A stretch of DNA of 64,000 bases from Lachnospiraceae bacterium MA2020 (GCA_000746015.1 JQKK01000009.1:105384-169383); one strand, 5' to 3'. Numbered from the stretch's first letter, positions 17,563 through 27,879 are shown. Numbers and translations: made by a program. The notes: generated by a model from the sequence alone, not told the origin.

Positions 17563-19053
17563 ATGAACAACAATTATCGAAAAATACAATATAGAATATT
17601 GCTATTATTTTCACTTGTAATCTTTTTACTTACATTTTTCTTAACAATAATCCCATACAGAAGATCAGTAAATGCGGTGCAGAGGCATGTGTCTGAATTG
17701 CTGTCAGCGGGAGGAAGGCAGCTTAGAGCAAATATTGACAGCCATTTTGCCTGGATAGAAAAGACGGCTAATCTCATGTTTTCAGATCCTGAAATATATG
17801 CTTATGACAAATCCATGACCAATAAGGACAGGTATACTCAGCTGCAGATAGAAGAAAAGATAACAGACAGAATTGAGGAACTAAGCCTGATGGACAACTA
17901 CGCAGACTTTGGCATAGTGTACGCCAATGACGAGGTTGTCGGCTGGATATCTGAGATTATGAAGGCTCAGTATCTTTCCGGTGGAATGTATGATGAATTT
18001 GCTGAAACACTCACAAATACCAAGGAGCAGAGCGGCTGGTCATATGGACACAGGGGAAATTATGAAAAACTCTATTACACAAAGAGAATAAATCAAAACG
18101 CTATTTTGATCATGTCCTTCTATGTGCAGGAGCTGGAGGGATTGTTTGAATTATCAGATGAATATACAGACGACGTATCGGAGGTGCTTGTAGACGGAGA
18201 TAATGTCATATTGTTTTCACACGACCCACATGAAATAGGTACTGTATTAAAAAAAGAGATAAGCACCCTTGCAGCTGCAGATTATGACTCAAGTGTTGTT
18301 GGTGAAAAATACATGGTAACTACCGCAAAATGTATGAATGGATGGAGGATAATATGCGCAGAACCGGTAGATTCGATGATGAGGGAGACTATTAACTTTC
18401 AAAGAAGTACAGTTTTATTGGCTGTCATAAGCAGCATGTTGTTTTTGGGGCTTACCCAGTTTTTGTTTTTTAGACTGACAAGACCGGTAGAGGGCATAAT
18501 GTATGACCTGAATAGAAAGGCAAGCTATGATCAGCTTACAGATGTGCTTAATAAGAACACATTTAAATCGAAAGTTTCCAAGTGCATAAATGACACTATG
18601 GTAACGGGAGCATTATATTGCTTTGTAATGATCGATATGGATAATTTTAAGCAGATAAATGATAATCTTGGACATGATTCCGGAGATGACGTGATATCGC
18701 GGCTTGGCAAGATACTTAAAAAATCGGTTGAGTCTGATATGGATATGTATGCCGGTAGGATTGGAGGAGATGAGTTTGCGATATTTATCTGCTTTCCAAA
18801 TAAAAGTACAATGTCGGCAGAGCGCGCGATAAGAGACTATGTTGACCAGATATTGTATGCATTTAATGAGGAATTTGAAACAGAGCACAGAAACTATGGC
18901 TTGTCCATGAGTATAGGTGTGATAATGACAAATAGCCGAATGAACTATGATGAGATGTACCGCTTTGCGGATGACGCCATGTATCAGTCAAAGCGCAAGG
19001 GTAAGGATAGTGTGACTTATGTGAAGAAAAACTGGGAGGAAAGCGGTATATGA
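17563..19053 (+). CDS. Membrane diguanylate cyclase with extracellular sensor domain
   Basis: A 496-residue protein that should make cyclic di-GMP. A transmembrane helix lies at about residues 11-27, then a Cache-like extracellular sensor (about 30-280), a second transmembrane helix (about 285-305), and a cytoplasmic GGDEF domain (about 325-490). The active-site signature RIGGDEF is intact (Gly401-Phe405), and MIDMDNFKQINDNLGHDSGDDV is the usual substrate segment. No Arg-x-x-Asp inhibitory site is seen just upstream. Its stop overlaps the start of the solute-binding lipoprotein gene by 4 bases, so the two are translationally coupled and probably work together in sensing. Confidence 0.9.
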   Translation: MNNNYRKIQYRILLLFSLVIFLLTFFLTIIPYRRSVNAVQRHVSELLSAGGRQLRANIDSHFAWIEKTANLMFSDPEIYAYDKSMTNKDRYTQLQIEEKITDRIEELSLMDNYADFGIVYANDEVVGWISEIMKAQYLSGGMYDEFAETLTNTKEQSGWSYGHRGNYEKLYYTKRINQNAILIMSFYVQELEGLFELSDEYTDDVSEVLVDGDNVILFSHDPHEIGTVLKKEISTLAAADYDSSVVGEKYMVTTAKCMNGWRIICAEPVDSMMRETINFQRSTVLLAVISSMLFLGLTQFLFFRLTRPVEGIMYDLNRKASYDQLTDVLNKNTFKSKVSKCINDTMVTGALYCFVMIDMDNFKQINDNLGHDSGDDVISRLGKILKKSVESDMDMYAGRIGGDEFAIFICFPNKSTMSAERAIRDYVDQILYAFNEEFETEHRNYGLSMSIGVIMTNSRMNYDEMYRFADDAMYQSKRKGKDSVTYVKKNWEESGI

Positions 19054-20339
19054 AAAGAAAGTCGGCAGTAATCAGAAATATAATTGTAGCAGTGGCTGTT
19101 GTATCGCTTTCTACAGGCTGTGCCAGGATAAACAAATACAATGAAATATATAAAAGTGACAGAAAAACGATCACGTTGTCGTGGTGGGGAACCGACGAAA
19201 GACATAAATATATGCTGGATGGTATAAGGGATTTTGAAAAGAAAAATCCGGGCATAGATGTAGAATGCGAATATGGTATATGGGAAGGATTTGAACGCAG
19301 GAACCGCATGGCTATGGCGAGCCGTACAGCAGCTGATATCATGCTGATAAATTTTAACTGGATCGATCTATATTCATCTAATGGAAATGGATATTATGAT
19401 CTGTACAATCTTAGTGATGAAATAGACCTGACACAATATAGTGAGGCAGACCTCAAAACGGGAGAAAAGAATGGAAAATTAAATGCAATTCCTATTGCAT
19501 ATAATTCCACGATCTTTTTCTTTAATGAAGATATATATGACAGCTATGGGCTTGAGCTCCCGAAAACCTGGGATGATCTTTTGAAGGCTGCAGAAGTTAT
19601 GAAAAAAGACGGGATTTATCCGATAGGTATGGTCAGAAAGCACTTTTTTATTTCAATGGTCGCATATTTTGAGCAGCAGACAGGGAGAAAGTTTTTTACG
19701 GACAGTGGTAAGCTGAATATAGATGCAGCAGATATGCAGGATATACTGTTGTTTTATAAAAGAATGGTAGATGCGAAAGCTATCATTCCGGTAAGTGAGT
19801 TTGATACAAATGATTTTATTAAGGGAAAAAGTGCCGGCATAGTGGCATGGATAAACGATGGTACTAAGTATGGTAAAGCACTTGAAGAAACTGGGGATAC
19901 TATCATTTGTTCAGATTTTATAAGTATGGATGGGGCTAAGAAGTTTGGCTGGTATAAAAAACCGGCGACGCTTTATGCCATGAGTAACAATACTTCCAAC
20001 CCAAAAGAAGCAGGAAAACTTCTGAACTATCTCTTAAATGATCCTGAGATGGCGAAAAAGCAGGGGATTGAAAAGGGATTTCCGATAAGCAGAGCGGCGG
20101 CGGAAGCGATCGAAGAACACACTGACTTACCTGCGTATGCCCAAATTGCAAATGAGCTGATACGTGATGAAGAGCATAAGCTCGGTATAATGTCTCCGGA
20201 AATGGAAAATGCAGATGTGATAGATTGCTTTAAGGATGGCACTGATAAATTTATATATGGGCAGGCAAGTCTTGAAGACTGTGCATCTGAAATTGTTGAA
20301 AACATACAAAAAGCACTTATAAGCGAGGTTGAAGAATAA
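19050..20339 (+). CDS. Extracellular solute-binding lipoprotein (sugar ABC type)
   Basis: A 429-residue family 1 solute-binding protein. The signal peptide ends in lipobox LSTGC with Cys24 as the lipid-bearing residue. ITLSWWGTDERHKYMLDGIRDFEKKNPGIDVE is the typical start of sugar-binding family 1. No ABC permease or ATPase gene is adjacent. Instead it overlaps the upstream GGDEF sensor gene by 4 bases, so it may deliver a ligand signal to that sensor rather than feed a transporter; that is inference. uvrB starts 3 bases after its stop codon. Confidence 0.88.
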   Translation: MKRKSAVIRNIIVAVAVVSLSTGCARINKYNEIYKSDRKTITLSWWGTDERHKYMLDGIRDFEKKNPGIDVECEYGIWEGFERRNRMAMASRTAADIMLINFNWIDLYSSNGNGYYDLYNLSDEIDLTQYSEADLKTGEKNGKLNAIPIAYNSTIFFFNEDIYDSYGLELPKTWDDLLKAAEVMKKDGIYPIGMVRKHFFISMVAYFEQQTGRKFFTDSGKLNIDAADMQDILLFYKRMVDAKAIIPVSEFDTNDFIKGKSAGIVAWINDGTKYGKALEETGDTIICSDFISMDGAKKFGWYKKPATLYAMSNNTSNPKEAGKLLNYLLNDPEMAKKQGIEKGFPISRAAAEAIEEHTDLPAYAQIANELIRDEEHKLGIMSPEMENADVIDCFKDGTDKFIYGQASLEDCASEIVENIQKALISEVEE

Positions 20340-20342
20340 ATT

Positions 20343-22340
20343 ATGAGTGATTCTAAAAATGTATTTAAGCTGCATAGCAGCTATAAGCCTACGGGTGATC
20401 AGCCGGCAGCGATAGAAAAGCTTGTGAAGGGCTTTAAGGAGGGTAATCAGTGTGAGACTCTGCTTGGTGTGACAGGCTCCGGTAAGACTTTTACAATGGC
20501 AAATATCATAGAGGCTCTCAACATGCCGACACTTATAATCTCGCATAATAAGACACTTGCGGGACAGCTGTATTCCGAAATGAAGGAGTTTTTTCCGGAA
20601 AATGCAGTAGAGTACTTTGTATCCTACTATGACTACTATCAGCCGGAGGCATATGTACCTTCTTCAGATACTTATATAGAAAAAGACGCTACAGTAAATG
20701 ATGAGATAGACAAGCTGAGACTCTCGGCGACAGCAGCACTGACTGAGCGCAAGGATGTAATTGTGGTAGCGTCAGTTTCGTGTATATATGGACTCGGATC
20801 ACCTGATGACTACATGGCTATGATCGTGTCACTCAGACCTGGTATGGAAAAGGACAGGGATGAGGTTATAAGAGAGCTGATAAATATTCAGTATACCCGT
20901 AACGAAATCGATTTCAGACGTGGTACATTCAGAGTGCATGGTGATGTTTTGGAGATTTTCCCGGCTGAGTCTGATGATACTGCTGTAAGGGTTGAATTTT
21001 TCGGGGACGAAATCGACAGAATAGTTTCGATAGATGTACTTACAGGTGAGATAAAGTCTGAGCTCAAGCATCTGTCAGTGTTCCCGGCATCACATTATGT
21101 CATGCCGAAAGATAAGATGGAGCAGGGAATAGAGCTTATTCTGAAGGAAATGGAAGATCAGGTGAAGTACTTCCGCTCTGAAGACAGACTTATAGAGGCA
21201 CAGAGAATCGCGGAGCGTACAAATTTTGATATGGAGATGCTCCGCGAGACGGGAGTGTGCAACGGTATAGAGAATTACTCAAGACCATTGTCGGGAAGGG
21301 AGCCGGGATCGCCACCGACTACTCTCATGGATTTCTTCCCGGATGAATTTTTGATAATCGTGGATGAGTCACATATGACAATCCCACAGATAGGAGCTAT
21401 GTTCAATGGCGACCGCTCGAGAAAAAATACGCTTGTAGACTATGGCTTCCGCCTGCCTTCAGCACGTGACAACCGTCCGCTGTGTTTTGAAGAATGGGAG
21501 CAGAGGATAAATCAGATACTATTTGTGTCAGCCACACCGTCAAAGTATGAAGGTGAGCATGAGATGCTGCGTGCCGAGCAGCTTATCAGACCTACCGGAC
21601 TCCTTGATCCTGAGATAGTTGTAAAGCCGACAGAAGGTCAGATAGACGATCTTGTCAGTGAGATAAACAAGGAGATCAAAAAGAAGAATAAGGTCTTGGT
21701 TACAACCCTGACAAAAAAGATGTCGGAAGATCTGACCGATTACTTAAGAGAAGTCGGTATAAGGGTGCGATATCTCCACTCCGAGATCGATGCACTGGAG
21801 AGGGCAGAGATCATAAGAGATATGCGACTTGACGTTTTTGATGTACTTGTCGGTATCAATCTTTTGAGAGAGGGACTTGATATACCGGAAGTTGCACTGG
21901 TAGCAATACTTGATGCTGATAAAGAGGGATTTTTGAGAAATACGACTTCTCTTATACAGACAGTAGGACGTGCTGCCCGTAATGCCGAGGGCAGAGTAGT
22001 GATGTATGCAGACAATATGACTGACTCTATGAAAGTATGTATAGAGGAAACTGAGAGACGTCGAGCTATACAGAGCGCCTACAATGAAGAACATGGCATC
22101 AAGCCTGAGACGATCAAAAAAGCAGTCAGAGATCTTATAAGCATATCTAAAAAGGTAGCAAAGAGCCAGGTAAAGCTTGAGAAAGATCCGGAGTCAATGG
22201 ATAAGAAGGAGCTTGAAAAGCTGATAGCCAGCGTAGAAAAGAAGATGCGTGCGGCAGCGGCAGAACTTGATTTTGAAAGTGCAGCAGAGCTCAGGGACCG
22301 TATGATAGAATTAAAAAAAGCATTGCAGGAAATGGATTAA
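20343..22340 (+). CDS. uvrB: Excinuclease ABC subunit B
   Basis: A 665-residue nucleotide-excision repair helicase that receives damage from UvrA and positions UvrC. Walker A is [10 protein letters not shown], the beta-hairpin region [21 protein letters not shown] is intact, DESH is the Walker B motif, and the C-terminal UVR domain (about 620-655) binds UvrC. uvrA and uvrC are not in the window. It starts 3 bases after the solute-binding gene, an unusual partner. Confidence 0.97.
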   Translation: MSDSKNVFKLHSSYKPTGDQPAAIEKLVKGFKEGNQCETLLGVTGSGKTFTMANIIEALNMPTLIISHNKTLAGQLYSEMKEFFPENAVEYFVSYYDYYQPEAYVPSSDTYIEKDATVNDEIDKLRLSATAALTERKDVIVVASVSCIYGLGSPDDYMAMIVSLRPGMEKDRDEVIRELINIQYTRNEIDFRRGTFRVHGDVLEIFPAESDDTAVRVEFFGDEIDRIVSIDVLTGEIKSELKHLSVFPASHYVMPKDKMEQGIELILKEMEDQVKYFRSEDRLIEAQRIAERTNFDMEMLRETGVCNGIENYSRPLSGREPGSPPTTLMDFFPDEFLIIVDESHMTIPQIGAMFNGDRSRKNTLVDYGFRLPSARDNRPLCFEEWEQRINQILFVSATPSKYEGEHEMLRAEQLIRPTGLLDPEIVVKPTEGQIDDLVSEINKEIKKKNKVLVTTLTKKMSEDLTDYLREVGIRVRYLHSEIDALERAEIIRDMRLDVFDVLVGINLLREGLDIPEVALVAILDADKEGFLRNTTSLIQTVGRAARNAEGRVVMYADNMTDSMKVCIEETERRRAIQSAYNEEHGIKPETIKKAVRDLISISKKVAKSQVKLEKDPESMDKKELEKLIASVEKKMRAAAAELDFESAAELRDRMIELKKALQEMD

Positions 22341-22401
22341 GCAGTTATAATTAAGAACGTGTGTTGCGAACAGATATTTGAATTTTGGGAGGCTAGTTAG
22401 A

Positions 22402-23010
22402 ATGGCAGGAGAAACACATTTAGTAGTTGGAGTTGCAAGCGTTCTCACACTTACACAGCCTAAAAGTGTCCGCGAAGCGGTGCTTGCTGTAGGAGTCGGA
22501 GCAGTAGGCTCGCTTATAAGTGATATTGACGTTGGCTCATCTGAGTCACGAAAAGGTGCAGATAAGATAATAGGTATGCTTGGAGCAGTAGTTATCTTGA
22601 TCTTTTTGCTTGATCATTATTTTCATGCAGGAGTCTGGGAGAGGATCATTTCAAACAGAGGTGTTACAGAAATCCTGATAGGAGCGCTTTTGTTTATTGG
22701 AACCTGTGTTTTTGGCATGGAGCAGCCGCACAGGTCGTTCATGCACTCAATCCTGGCGCTTGTCATACTTGAGATAGCACTTACGATAATGATGCCGTCA
22801 GCAAATCTTTATTTTGCAATAGGATTTATTTCTCATCTGGCGATTGATCTCTTAAATAGGAAAAAAGTCCTGCTTTTGTATCCGTTAAAAGCGGGATGGT
22901 GCTTTAAGCTCTGTCACGCTAATGGCATAGTGAACAGGGTACTTTTATATTTAGGAGCTTTTGCAGCGGTAGGGGAGATGTGGGTTATATTTAAGTCTTT
23001 TATCCGGTGA
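22402..23010 (+). CDS. YdjM/DUF457-type membrane-bound metal-dependent hydrolase
   Basis: A 202-residue membrane protein with about four hydrophobic helices. The metal-binding signature of the family is present: the His of ETHLVVG, then SDIDVGSSESRKG, the His pair in PHRSFMHS, and the His and Asp of FISHLAIDLLN. The ATG at 22402 is chosen because GGGAGG lies 9 bases upstream and the protein then starts with the family MAGETH segment. The substrate is unknown. In E. coli the relative YdjM is LexA-regulated; its position after uvrB is consistent with an SOS link but no LexA box was recognised here. Confidence 0.8.
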   Translation: MAGETHLVVGVASVLTLTQPKSVREAVLAVGVGAVGSLISDIDVGSSESRKGADKIIGMLGAVVILIFLLDHYFHAGVWERIISNRGVTEILIGALLFIGTCVFGMEQPHRSFMHSILALVILEIALTIMMPSANLYFAIGFISHLAIDLLNRKKVLLLYPLKAGWCFKLCHANGIVNRVLLYLGAFAAVGEMWVIFKSFIR

Positions 23011-23059
23011 AAAATTAATGAAAAAGTATTTAGTTAAGGATTTTTTAAGAAAATCGTGA

Positions 23060-23065
23060 TATACT
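23060..23065 (+). promoter_or_regulatory. Extended -10 element before a secreted-protein gene
   Basis: TATACT preceded by TGA, 58 bases before the start codon at 23123. No clear -35 is seen. Confidence 0.5.
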
Positions 23066-23122
23066 ATCGATGTTGAGCTATTTTTGAAATGGTTTTTGCC
23101 ATTTAGAGGAGGAAATGAAAAA

Positions 23123-24454
23123 ATGTTTAGCATGAGTTTTCGCAAGTCACTTCCTGCGCTTCTTTCGGCAGCAATGCTTTTTGCGCAGTTAAGTGTACCG
23201 GTTATGGCGGCTGAGACAAAAGGCAATGAGGCAGTTAAAGAGTCAGCTACAGAGTCTACTATTAATGTACAGTCTACAAATTTAGAGAAAAAGGGAATTA
23301 CAATTTCTCTTAATTCTCCACTTCAGATCAAGACAGGTTCTGAGATCAAGCCTGATTACGAAGTATATGTAAGTGGAAATAAGGTATTCAGCAGCAAGGA
23401 CGGAAAAATAACCGGTGTTCAGAGTGCTAATTTCTCTTATGGAGATTTTAAGGTTGAGTATGCAAACAATAAAAAAGCAGGTCTTGCTGCAATGATAGTC
23501 AGCCCTAGCAGCAACAAGGCAAAGAAGATCGCTGTTCAGACACCTGCTACAGCACTTTTTACAATCTCATCAAAAAAGATCAAGGCTTCAAAGTTCGAGG
23601 TATTAGGAGTAAAGGGTGTTGACTATTCACAGAGCGGCAATGACTATTACCTTAAGCAGCAGAAAGATATCGCTGTATACTATACTATTCCTGAGACACT
23701 TGAGAAAATCAAGCTTACAGAGGGTGTAGACTATGAGCTTACAAGCATAAAAGGTACTGCACGCGATGGTAAGAATAAGAATGTAAGACTTGTTATCACA
23801 GGTAAGGGTAACTTTAAGGGAACAAAGAAGGTTTCATTTAAGGTCTGGGGTAAGAAACAGGCATTCTCTTCTGAGGATAACATCAAGGTTTCAGTAAGTT
23901 ATGACAAGCTTACTCTTGAGGAGTTTGGCAAGGTTGACTATACAGGAAGCAAGATTAAGCCTGAGGTTACAGTTAAGACTGCTAAGGGTGAGAAGCTTTC
24001 AGAGGGTTCAGATTATAAGGTTTCATACAAGAAAAATAAGACTCCGGGACTTGCTACCATCGTTATCACACCAAAGAAGGGCCTTAAGAGCACATATGGC
24101 GGAACTATCAAGTTCTACTTCCAAATCGCAGGAAAGCCTATGACTTATAAGCCTACAACCGGTGTTAATTCAAGTAATGCTGGTACAAACACTGACATCA
24201 AGGATCAGTATGACGATTACACATGGACAGGAAGTACAATTACACCAAAGCTCAAGGTGTATGAGGGCGGTGATAAGCTTGCTGAGAAGGATTATGTAGT
24301 TGTTCTTAGAAATGCTGTAGACAAGAAGAAAAAGACAGCAAGTGATCTTAATGACAGACCAACAGCTTATGTATTTGGTAAGGGTAAGTACTCTGGCTAT
24401 AAGGGAATGATCTACTATTCAATTGTAGTAAGTGGTGAAAATACAGAGAGCTGA
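23123..24454 (+). CDS. Secreted protein with Ig-like 'YTG' repeats, function unknown
   Basis: A 443-residue exported protein with a signal peptide to about residue 30 (PVMAAE). The rest is a run of about four beta-rich repeats. The clearest (about residues 260-345) has the pattern YTGSKIKPEVTV, then GSDYKVSYKKNK, then GLATIVITPKKG. The same pattern is widespread in clostridial surface proteins, often beside leucine-rich repeats. No catalytic domain and no anchor are visible. The start at 23123 lies 10 bases after AGAGGAGG; a six-codon open frame (ATG 23115) overlaps it in another frame. Confidence 0.75.
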   Translation: MFSMSFRKSLPALLSAAMLFAQLSVPVMAAETKGNEAVKESATESTINVQSTNLEKKGITISLNSPLQIKTGSEIKPDYEVYVSGNKVFSSKDGKITGVQSANFSYGDFKVEYANNKKAGLAAMIVSPSSNKAKKIAVQTPATALFTISSKKIKASKFEVLGVKGVDYSQSGNDYYLKQQKDIAVYYTIPETLEKIKLTEGVDYELTSIKGTARDGKNKNVRLVITGKGNFKGTKKVSFKVWGKKQAFSSEDNIKVSVSYDKLTLEEFGKVDYTGSKIKPEVTVKTAKGEKLSEGSDYKVSYKKNKTPGLATIVITPKKGLKSTYGGTIKFYFQIAGKPMTYKPTTGVNSSNAGTNTDIKDQYDDYTWTGSTITPKLKVYEGGDKLAEKDYVVVLRNAVDKKKKTASDLNDRPTAYVFGKGKYSGYKGMIYYSIVVSGENTES

Positions 24455-24478
24455 TTAATTCTAAATGATTTTACTTGG

Positions 24479-24507
24479 GGAGCGTTCCTATGGGAATGCT
24501 CCTCTTT
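24479..24507 (+). terminator. Terminator of the secreted repeat protein gene
   Basis: GGAGCGTTCC and GGAATGCTCC form a 10-bp stem (one G-T pair) with a TATG loop, followed by CTTTT. Confidence 0.85.
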
Positions 24508-24568
24508 TAATTGCAAAAGTGTCCTTTTAGACATAAAATGTATAGGTGGAGTTGGAAAGGAATGAATA

Positions 24569-25930
24569 ATGCAAAATGAAAGAGAATTAGCGGCAAAATA
24601 CCGTAAAATGACAGAGACACCGGTTGAGAAGCTGATAATGCAGCTGGCGGTCCCGTCGATCATAAGTATGCTTGTGAGCGCACTTTACAACATGGCAGAT
24701 ACTTTTTTCATAGGCAAGATCAATACTCAGGCAACGGGAGCGGCAGGAATCGTTTTTTCTTATATGGCGCTTACACAGGCACTGGGATTTTTCCTTGGAC
24801 AGGGCAGCGGAAATTTTGTATCAAGGGCTATGGGAGCAAAGGACAATGAACGTGCAGAGATAATGACTTCTACGGGATTTTTTACGGGACTCTTTATGTC
24901 GATATGTATTGTACTGCCCTGCTGGTTCATGATGGATAGTGTGCTGGATTTCTTTGGCGCAACACCTACAATAATGGTTGAAGCAAAAAGGTATTTTAGC
25001 TATATTTTGCTTGCTACACCTTTTATGGTCACTTCATTTATCTTAAATAATCTTCTGAGGTTTCAGGGAAATTCACTTAAGGGAATGATAGGAATCACGA
25101 CAGGAGCGGTAATGAATGTTGTGCTTGACCCTATCTTGATGTTTGTATTTCACATGGGTGTCAGCGGTGCATCACTTGCGACGGCTTTTTCACAGACGGT
25201 GAGCGCGTTTATCCTTATATATATGTCGCAGAAGTATAATCCGGTAAAGATACATATCTCCAAGCTGCGTCCGTCTTTGAGAGTTTACAGAGAGATAGTA
25301 GCCGGAGGACTGCCATCTTTTGCAAGACAGGGACTTGCAAGTGTAGCTACGATATGCTTAAACCGTGCGGCAAGACCTTATGGAGATTCAGCGATCGCTG
25401 CATTCAGTGTGGTTTCGCGTTCGTATATGATATGCATATCAGCACTTTTGGGCTTTGGGCAGGGATTTCAGCCGGTATGCGGGTTTAATTACGGAGCAAA
25501 GCTGTACGACAGAGTCAAAAAGGCATTTGTCTTTTGTGTAAAGGTCGGAACAACTGTTATGACTTTGATAGGTATAACAGCATTTGTACTTGCACCGGAT
25601 ATTGTTGCGGCATTTAGAGCGGATGATCCGGAGCTTATCGAGATAGGAGCGAGAGCGCTTAGAAATGAGGCATGTGCTTTTCCGTTTATGGGATTTACCA
25701 TTATCTCAAATATGTACCTGCAGAATACCAGAAGGACGGTTTTTGCGACTATAACAGCAGTAGCAAGGCAGGGATTGATATTTGTTCCGCTTTTATTTAT
25801 ACTTAGGGCAGCTTTCGGTCTTGGAGGTGTAGAGAAGGCACAGGCGATTTCGGATTTCCTCACGTTCTGCCTGGCAATGCCGCTTACAATATATGCTTTC
25901 AAGACTCAGGAGATTGCAAATAAAATGTAA
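24569..25930 (+). CDS. MATE family efflux transporter
   Basis: A 453-residue integral membrane protein with about 12 hydrophobic helices in two related halves, the plan of cation-coupled multidrug and toxin exporters. The start TPVEKLIMQLAVPSIISMLVSALYNMADTFFIGKI is the characteristic first-helix region of the DinF/NorM-like clostridial group. The substrate is unknown. It has its own GGAAAGG ribosome binding site and sits alone between two terminated units. Confidence 0.93.
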   Translation: MQNERELAAKYRKMTETPVEKLIMQLAVPSIISMLVSALYNMADTFFIGKINTQATGAAGIVFSYMALTQALGFFLGQGSGNFVSRAMGAKDNERAEIMTSTGFFTGLFMSICIVLPCWFMMDSVLDFFGATPTIMVEAKRYFSYILLATPFMVTSFILNNLLRFQGNSLKGMIGITTGAVMNVVLDPILMFVFHMGVSGASLATAFSQTVSAFILIYMSQKYNPVKIHISKLRPSLRVYREIVAGGLPSFARQGLASVATICLNRAARPYGDSAIAAFSVVSRSYMICISALLGFGQGFQPVCGFNYGAKLYDRVKKAFVFCVKVGTTVMTLIGITAFVLAPDIVAAFRADDPELIEIGARALRNEACAFPFMGFTIISNMYLQNTRRTVFATITAVARQGLIFVPLLFILRAAFGLGGVEKAQAISDFLTFCLAMPLTIYAFKTQEIANKM

Positions 25931-26006
25931 AGTTAATAAAAAGTATAGAATTATTGGTTATACTGCAATAGTTCGCACATTTTTTATGGAAGGGAAGGTA
26001 TATTTT

Positions 26007-26555
26007 ATGAAGAAGATAGCTGTTTTTCTTGCTGACGGATTTGAAGAGATCGAGGGACTTACAACAGTTGATATGTGCCGCAGAGCCGGTATCGACGTTA
26101 CAACTGTTTCCATCAAGGATACTACAGAAGTACTTGGATCACACAATATCCCTGTCAAAGCGGATAAGCTGTTTGAGGAAGTGGATTTTGATGAGATGGA
26201 CATGGTAGTCCTTCCAGGAGGTCTTAAAGGAACTGAGAATCTTGAGGCTAGTGAAAAGGTTACAGATATTCTTAAGAAATTTGCAGAAGAGAAGAAGTTT
26301 ATATCTGCTATCTGTGCGGCTCCAAGGATTTTGGGCGGTTTAGGACTGCTTGAAGGGCAGTGGGCAACCTGCTATCCGGGAAATGAGGATAAGCTTAAGG
26401 GAGCGGAGGTCGTAGCTGATATGGCAGTGATAAGCAATAATTTTACTACCGGAAAAGGCATGGGTACATCCATTGAGTTTGCGTCTGCGATCATCACTCA
26501 GCTACTTGGCGAAGAAAAGGCACGAGAAATCGAGGCACAGATACAGTTTTCATAA
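26007..26555 (+). CDS. DJ-1/PfpI family protein
   Basis: A 182-residue protein of the DJ-1 (YajL/ThiJ) group. The nucleophile-elbow cysteine is in ISAICAAPRIL, and the conserved Glu is in FEEIEGLTTVD. Family members are linked to glyoxalase or deglycase-like protection from reactive carbonyls, although this is debated. The ATG at 26007 is chosen for its GGGAAGG ribosome binding site and because the family begins KKIAVFLADGFEEIE. Confidence 0.9.
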   Translation: MKKIAVFLADGFEEIEGLTTVDMCRRAGIDVTTVSIKDTTEVLGSHNIPVKADKLFEEVDFDEMDMVVLPGGLKGTENLEASEKVTDILKKFAEEKKFISAICAAPRILGGLGLLEGQWATCYPGNEDKLKGAEVVADMAVISNNFTTGKGMGTSIEFASAIITQLLGEEKAREIEAQIQFS

Positions 26556-26566
26556 AAAATTCAATT

Positions 26567-26591
26567 ATTCTTAAGAAATCTTAAGAATTTT
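26567..26591 (+). terminator. A+T-rich terminator after the DJ-1 gene
   Basis: ATTCTTAAG-AAAT-CTTAAGAAT is a perfect 9-bp stem followed by four T's, 12 bases after the stop codon. It is low in G+C, so it may be weak. Confidence 0.55.
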
Positions 26592-26606
26592 GTTGGTTTT
26601 ATAAAC

Positions 26607-26636
26607 TTGACTTTCATGAATAATTTGTGATATTTT
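26607..26636 (+). promoter_or_regulatory. Probable promoter of a secreted-protein gene
   Basis: TTGACT (26607-26612) and TATTTT (26631-26636) with 18 bases between them; TGA directly before TATTTT adds an extended -10. It gives a leader of about 160 bases holding a small hairpin (GTTGTA/TACAAC near 26650) and a five-codon open frame starting at 26769. No known riboswitch is recognised in it. Confidence 0.55.
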
Positions 26637-26801
26637 ATCAAGTGTGTTTTGGTTGTATTGTTTACAACTAAATACAATATATATAAAACCTTTATTGTGT
26701 GGAGAGGTACTTTATATATAGTTAGTTAATTAATTTGGCATTCATCGTCAGAAAGGGATTGATTTTACATGGCGATGAAAAAGTAAAGAGAGGAAATGCA
26801 A

Positions 26802-27860
26802 ATGAACAAAAAGGCAATATCACTTCTCCTTGCAGTGACAATGGTATTTTCAATGAATACTGTTTCATTCGCAACAGAGAACACAACATCAATTGAGACA
26901 CAGGCACAGTACAGCTCATACAGCGATAACAAGATGGATTCATTTGACAAGGCTTGGATTGCAGCACAGAGCGCAAATGCAACTCAGACACAGAATGCTA
27001 TGAAGAATGGTGTATATTTCTTAGGATATGTACCTGCTTCAATGAAGTCTCCAGCTCCTGGCAAGAAGATGACAGTAGCAAAGATTAAGGAAGTTATAAA
27101 TAGCTATAATGTAGATGTTGATGGCAGATATGTTCGTTATGGTCTTTCTGTAAGCGTTGATGGTTATCGTACACTTGTTACAGATTTCAAGATCACAAGC
27201 AATTCAAAGACACCTGGTTCAACAATCTCATACAAGGTTAAGGGCTTTGCAAATTGGAAGTATGTAACAAAGTGGGATGGAAAACAGTGGGTTTCACTTA
27301 CATCTAAGGAAGCTAAAGCTGGTTTGAAGAAAATTAAAGCTAAGAAGTCAGCTATTAAGGATTGTACATTCCAGTCAGTAATAGTAGCTCCTACATACTA
27401 TGGTGTAGTTTCTGATAACCTCCTTAAGTCAATTGGTAAGAAGGCTGTTTCAAGAAACACAGTTACAAAGGATCAGGCAAAGATTCTTAGTGGTGATTCT
27501 GATGATCTTAGAGATTATCTTGTAGTTACAAAGAAGAACGGCAATATCAAGAAGGTTGAGTACATCACACTTGAGGCAGTTGCTGAGTCACATACTGACT
27601 ATGAATATACAGGTGAGGCTTCTTCAGATACTTCTACAGGTGACAGCTCATCATCATCAGCAACAGCAGGAGATTCATTTACATACAAGAGAGGCTACTA
27701 TGCAGCGAATGACATCAAGTATTCTCATAATGTAAAGATTAAGAGAAAGGCTCTTAAGAAGAACAAGGATTACACTCTTAGCGGAAACTACGTAGTACTT
27801 AACGGTTCAAGAAACTACTACGATGGTATCGGAACAACAAGCTTCGAGGCTAAGTGGTAA
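26802..27860 (+). CDS. Secreted protein of unknown function
   Basis: A 352-residue exported protein. The signal peptide ends near FATEN (about residue 26). Residues 70-230 form a Lys-rich, beta-strand-type region with no family I recognise. A Ser/Thr/Asp-rich linker (about 268-290) leads to a small C-terminal domain (about 291-352). Start 26802 is preferred over ATG 26796 because GAGAGG (26788-26793) is then 8 bases away. It lies between two terminators and is its own unit. Cell-surface or secreted role is inferred from the signal peptide only. Confidence 0.7.
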   Translation: MNKKAISLLLAVTMVFSMNTVSFATENTTSIETQAQYSSYSDNKMDSFDKAWIAAQSANATQTQNAMKNGVYFLGYVPASMKSPAPGKKMTVAKIKEVINSYNVDVDGRYVRYGLSVSVDGYRTLVTDFKITSNSKTPGSTISYKVKGFANWKYVTKWDGKQWVSLTSKEAKAGLKKIKAKKSAIKDCTFQSVIVAPTYYGVVSDNLLKSIGKKAVSRNTVTKDQAKILSGDSDDLRDYLVVTKKNGNIKKVEYITLEAVAESHTDYEYTGEASSDTSTGDSSSSSATAGDSFTYKRGYYAANDIKYSHNVKIKRKALKKNKDYTLSGNYVVLNGSRNYYDGIGTTSFEAKW

Positions 27861-27879
27861 TTTGAATTTTGACTAATGA

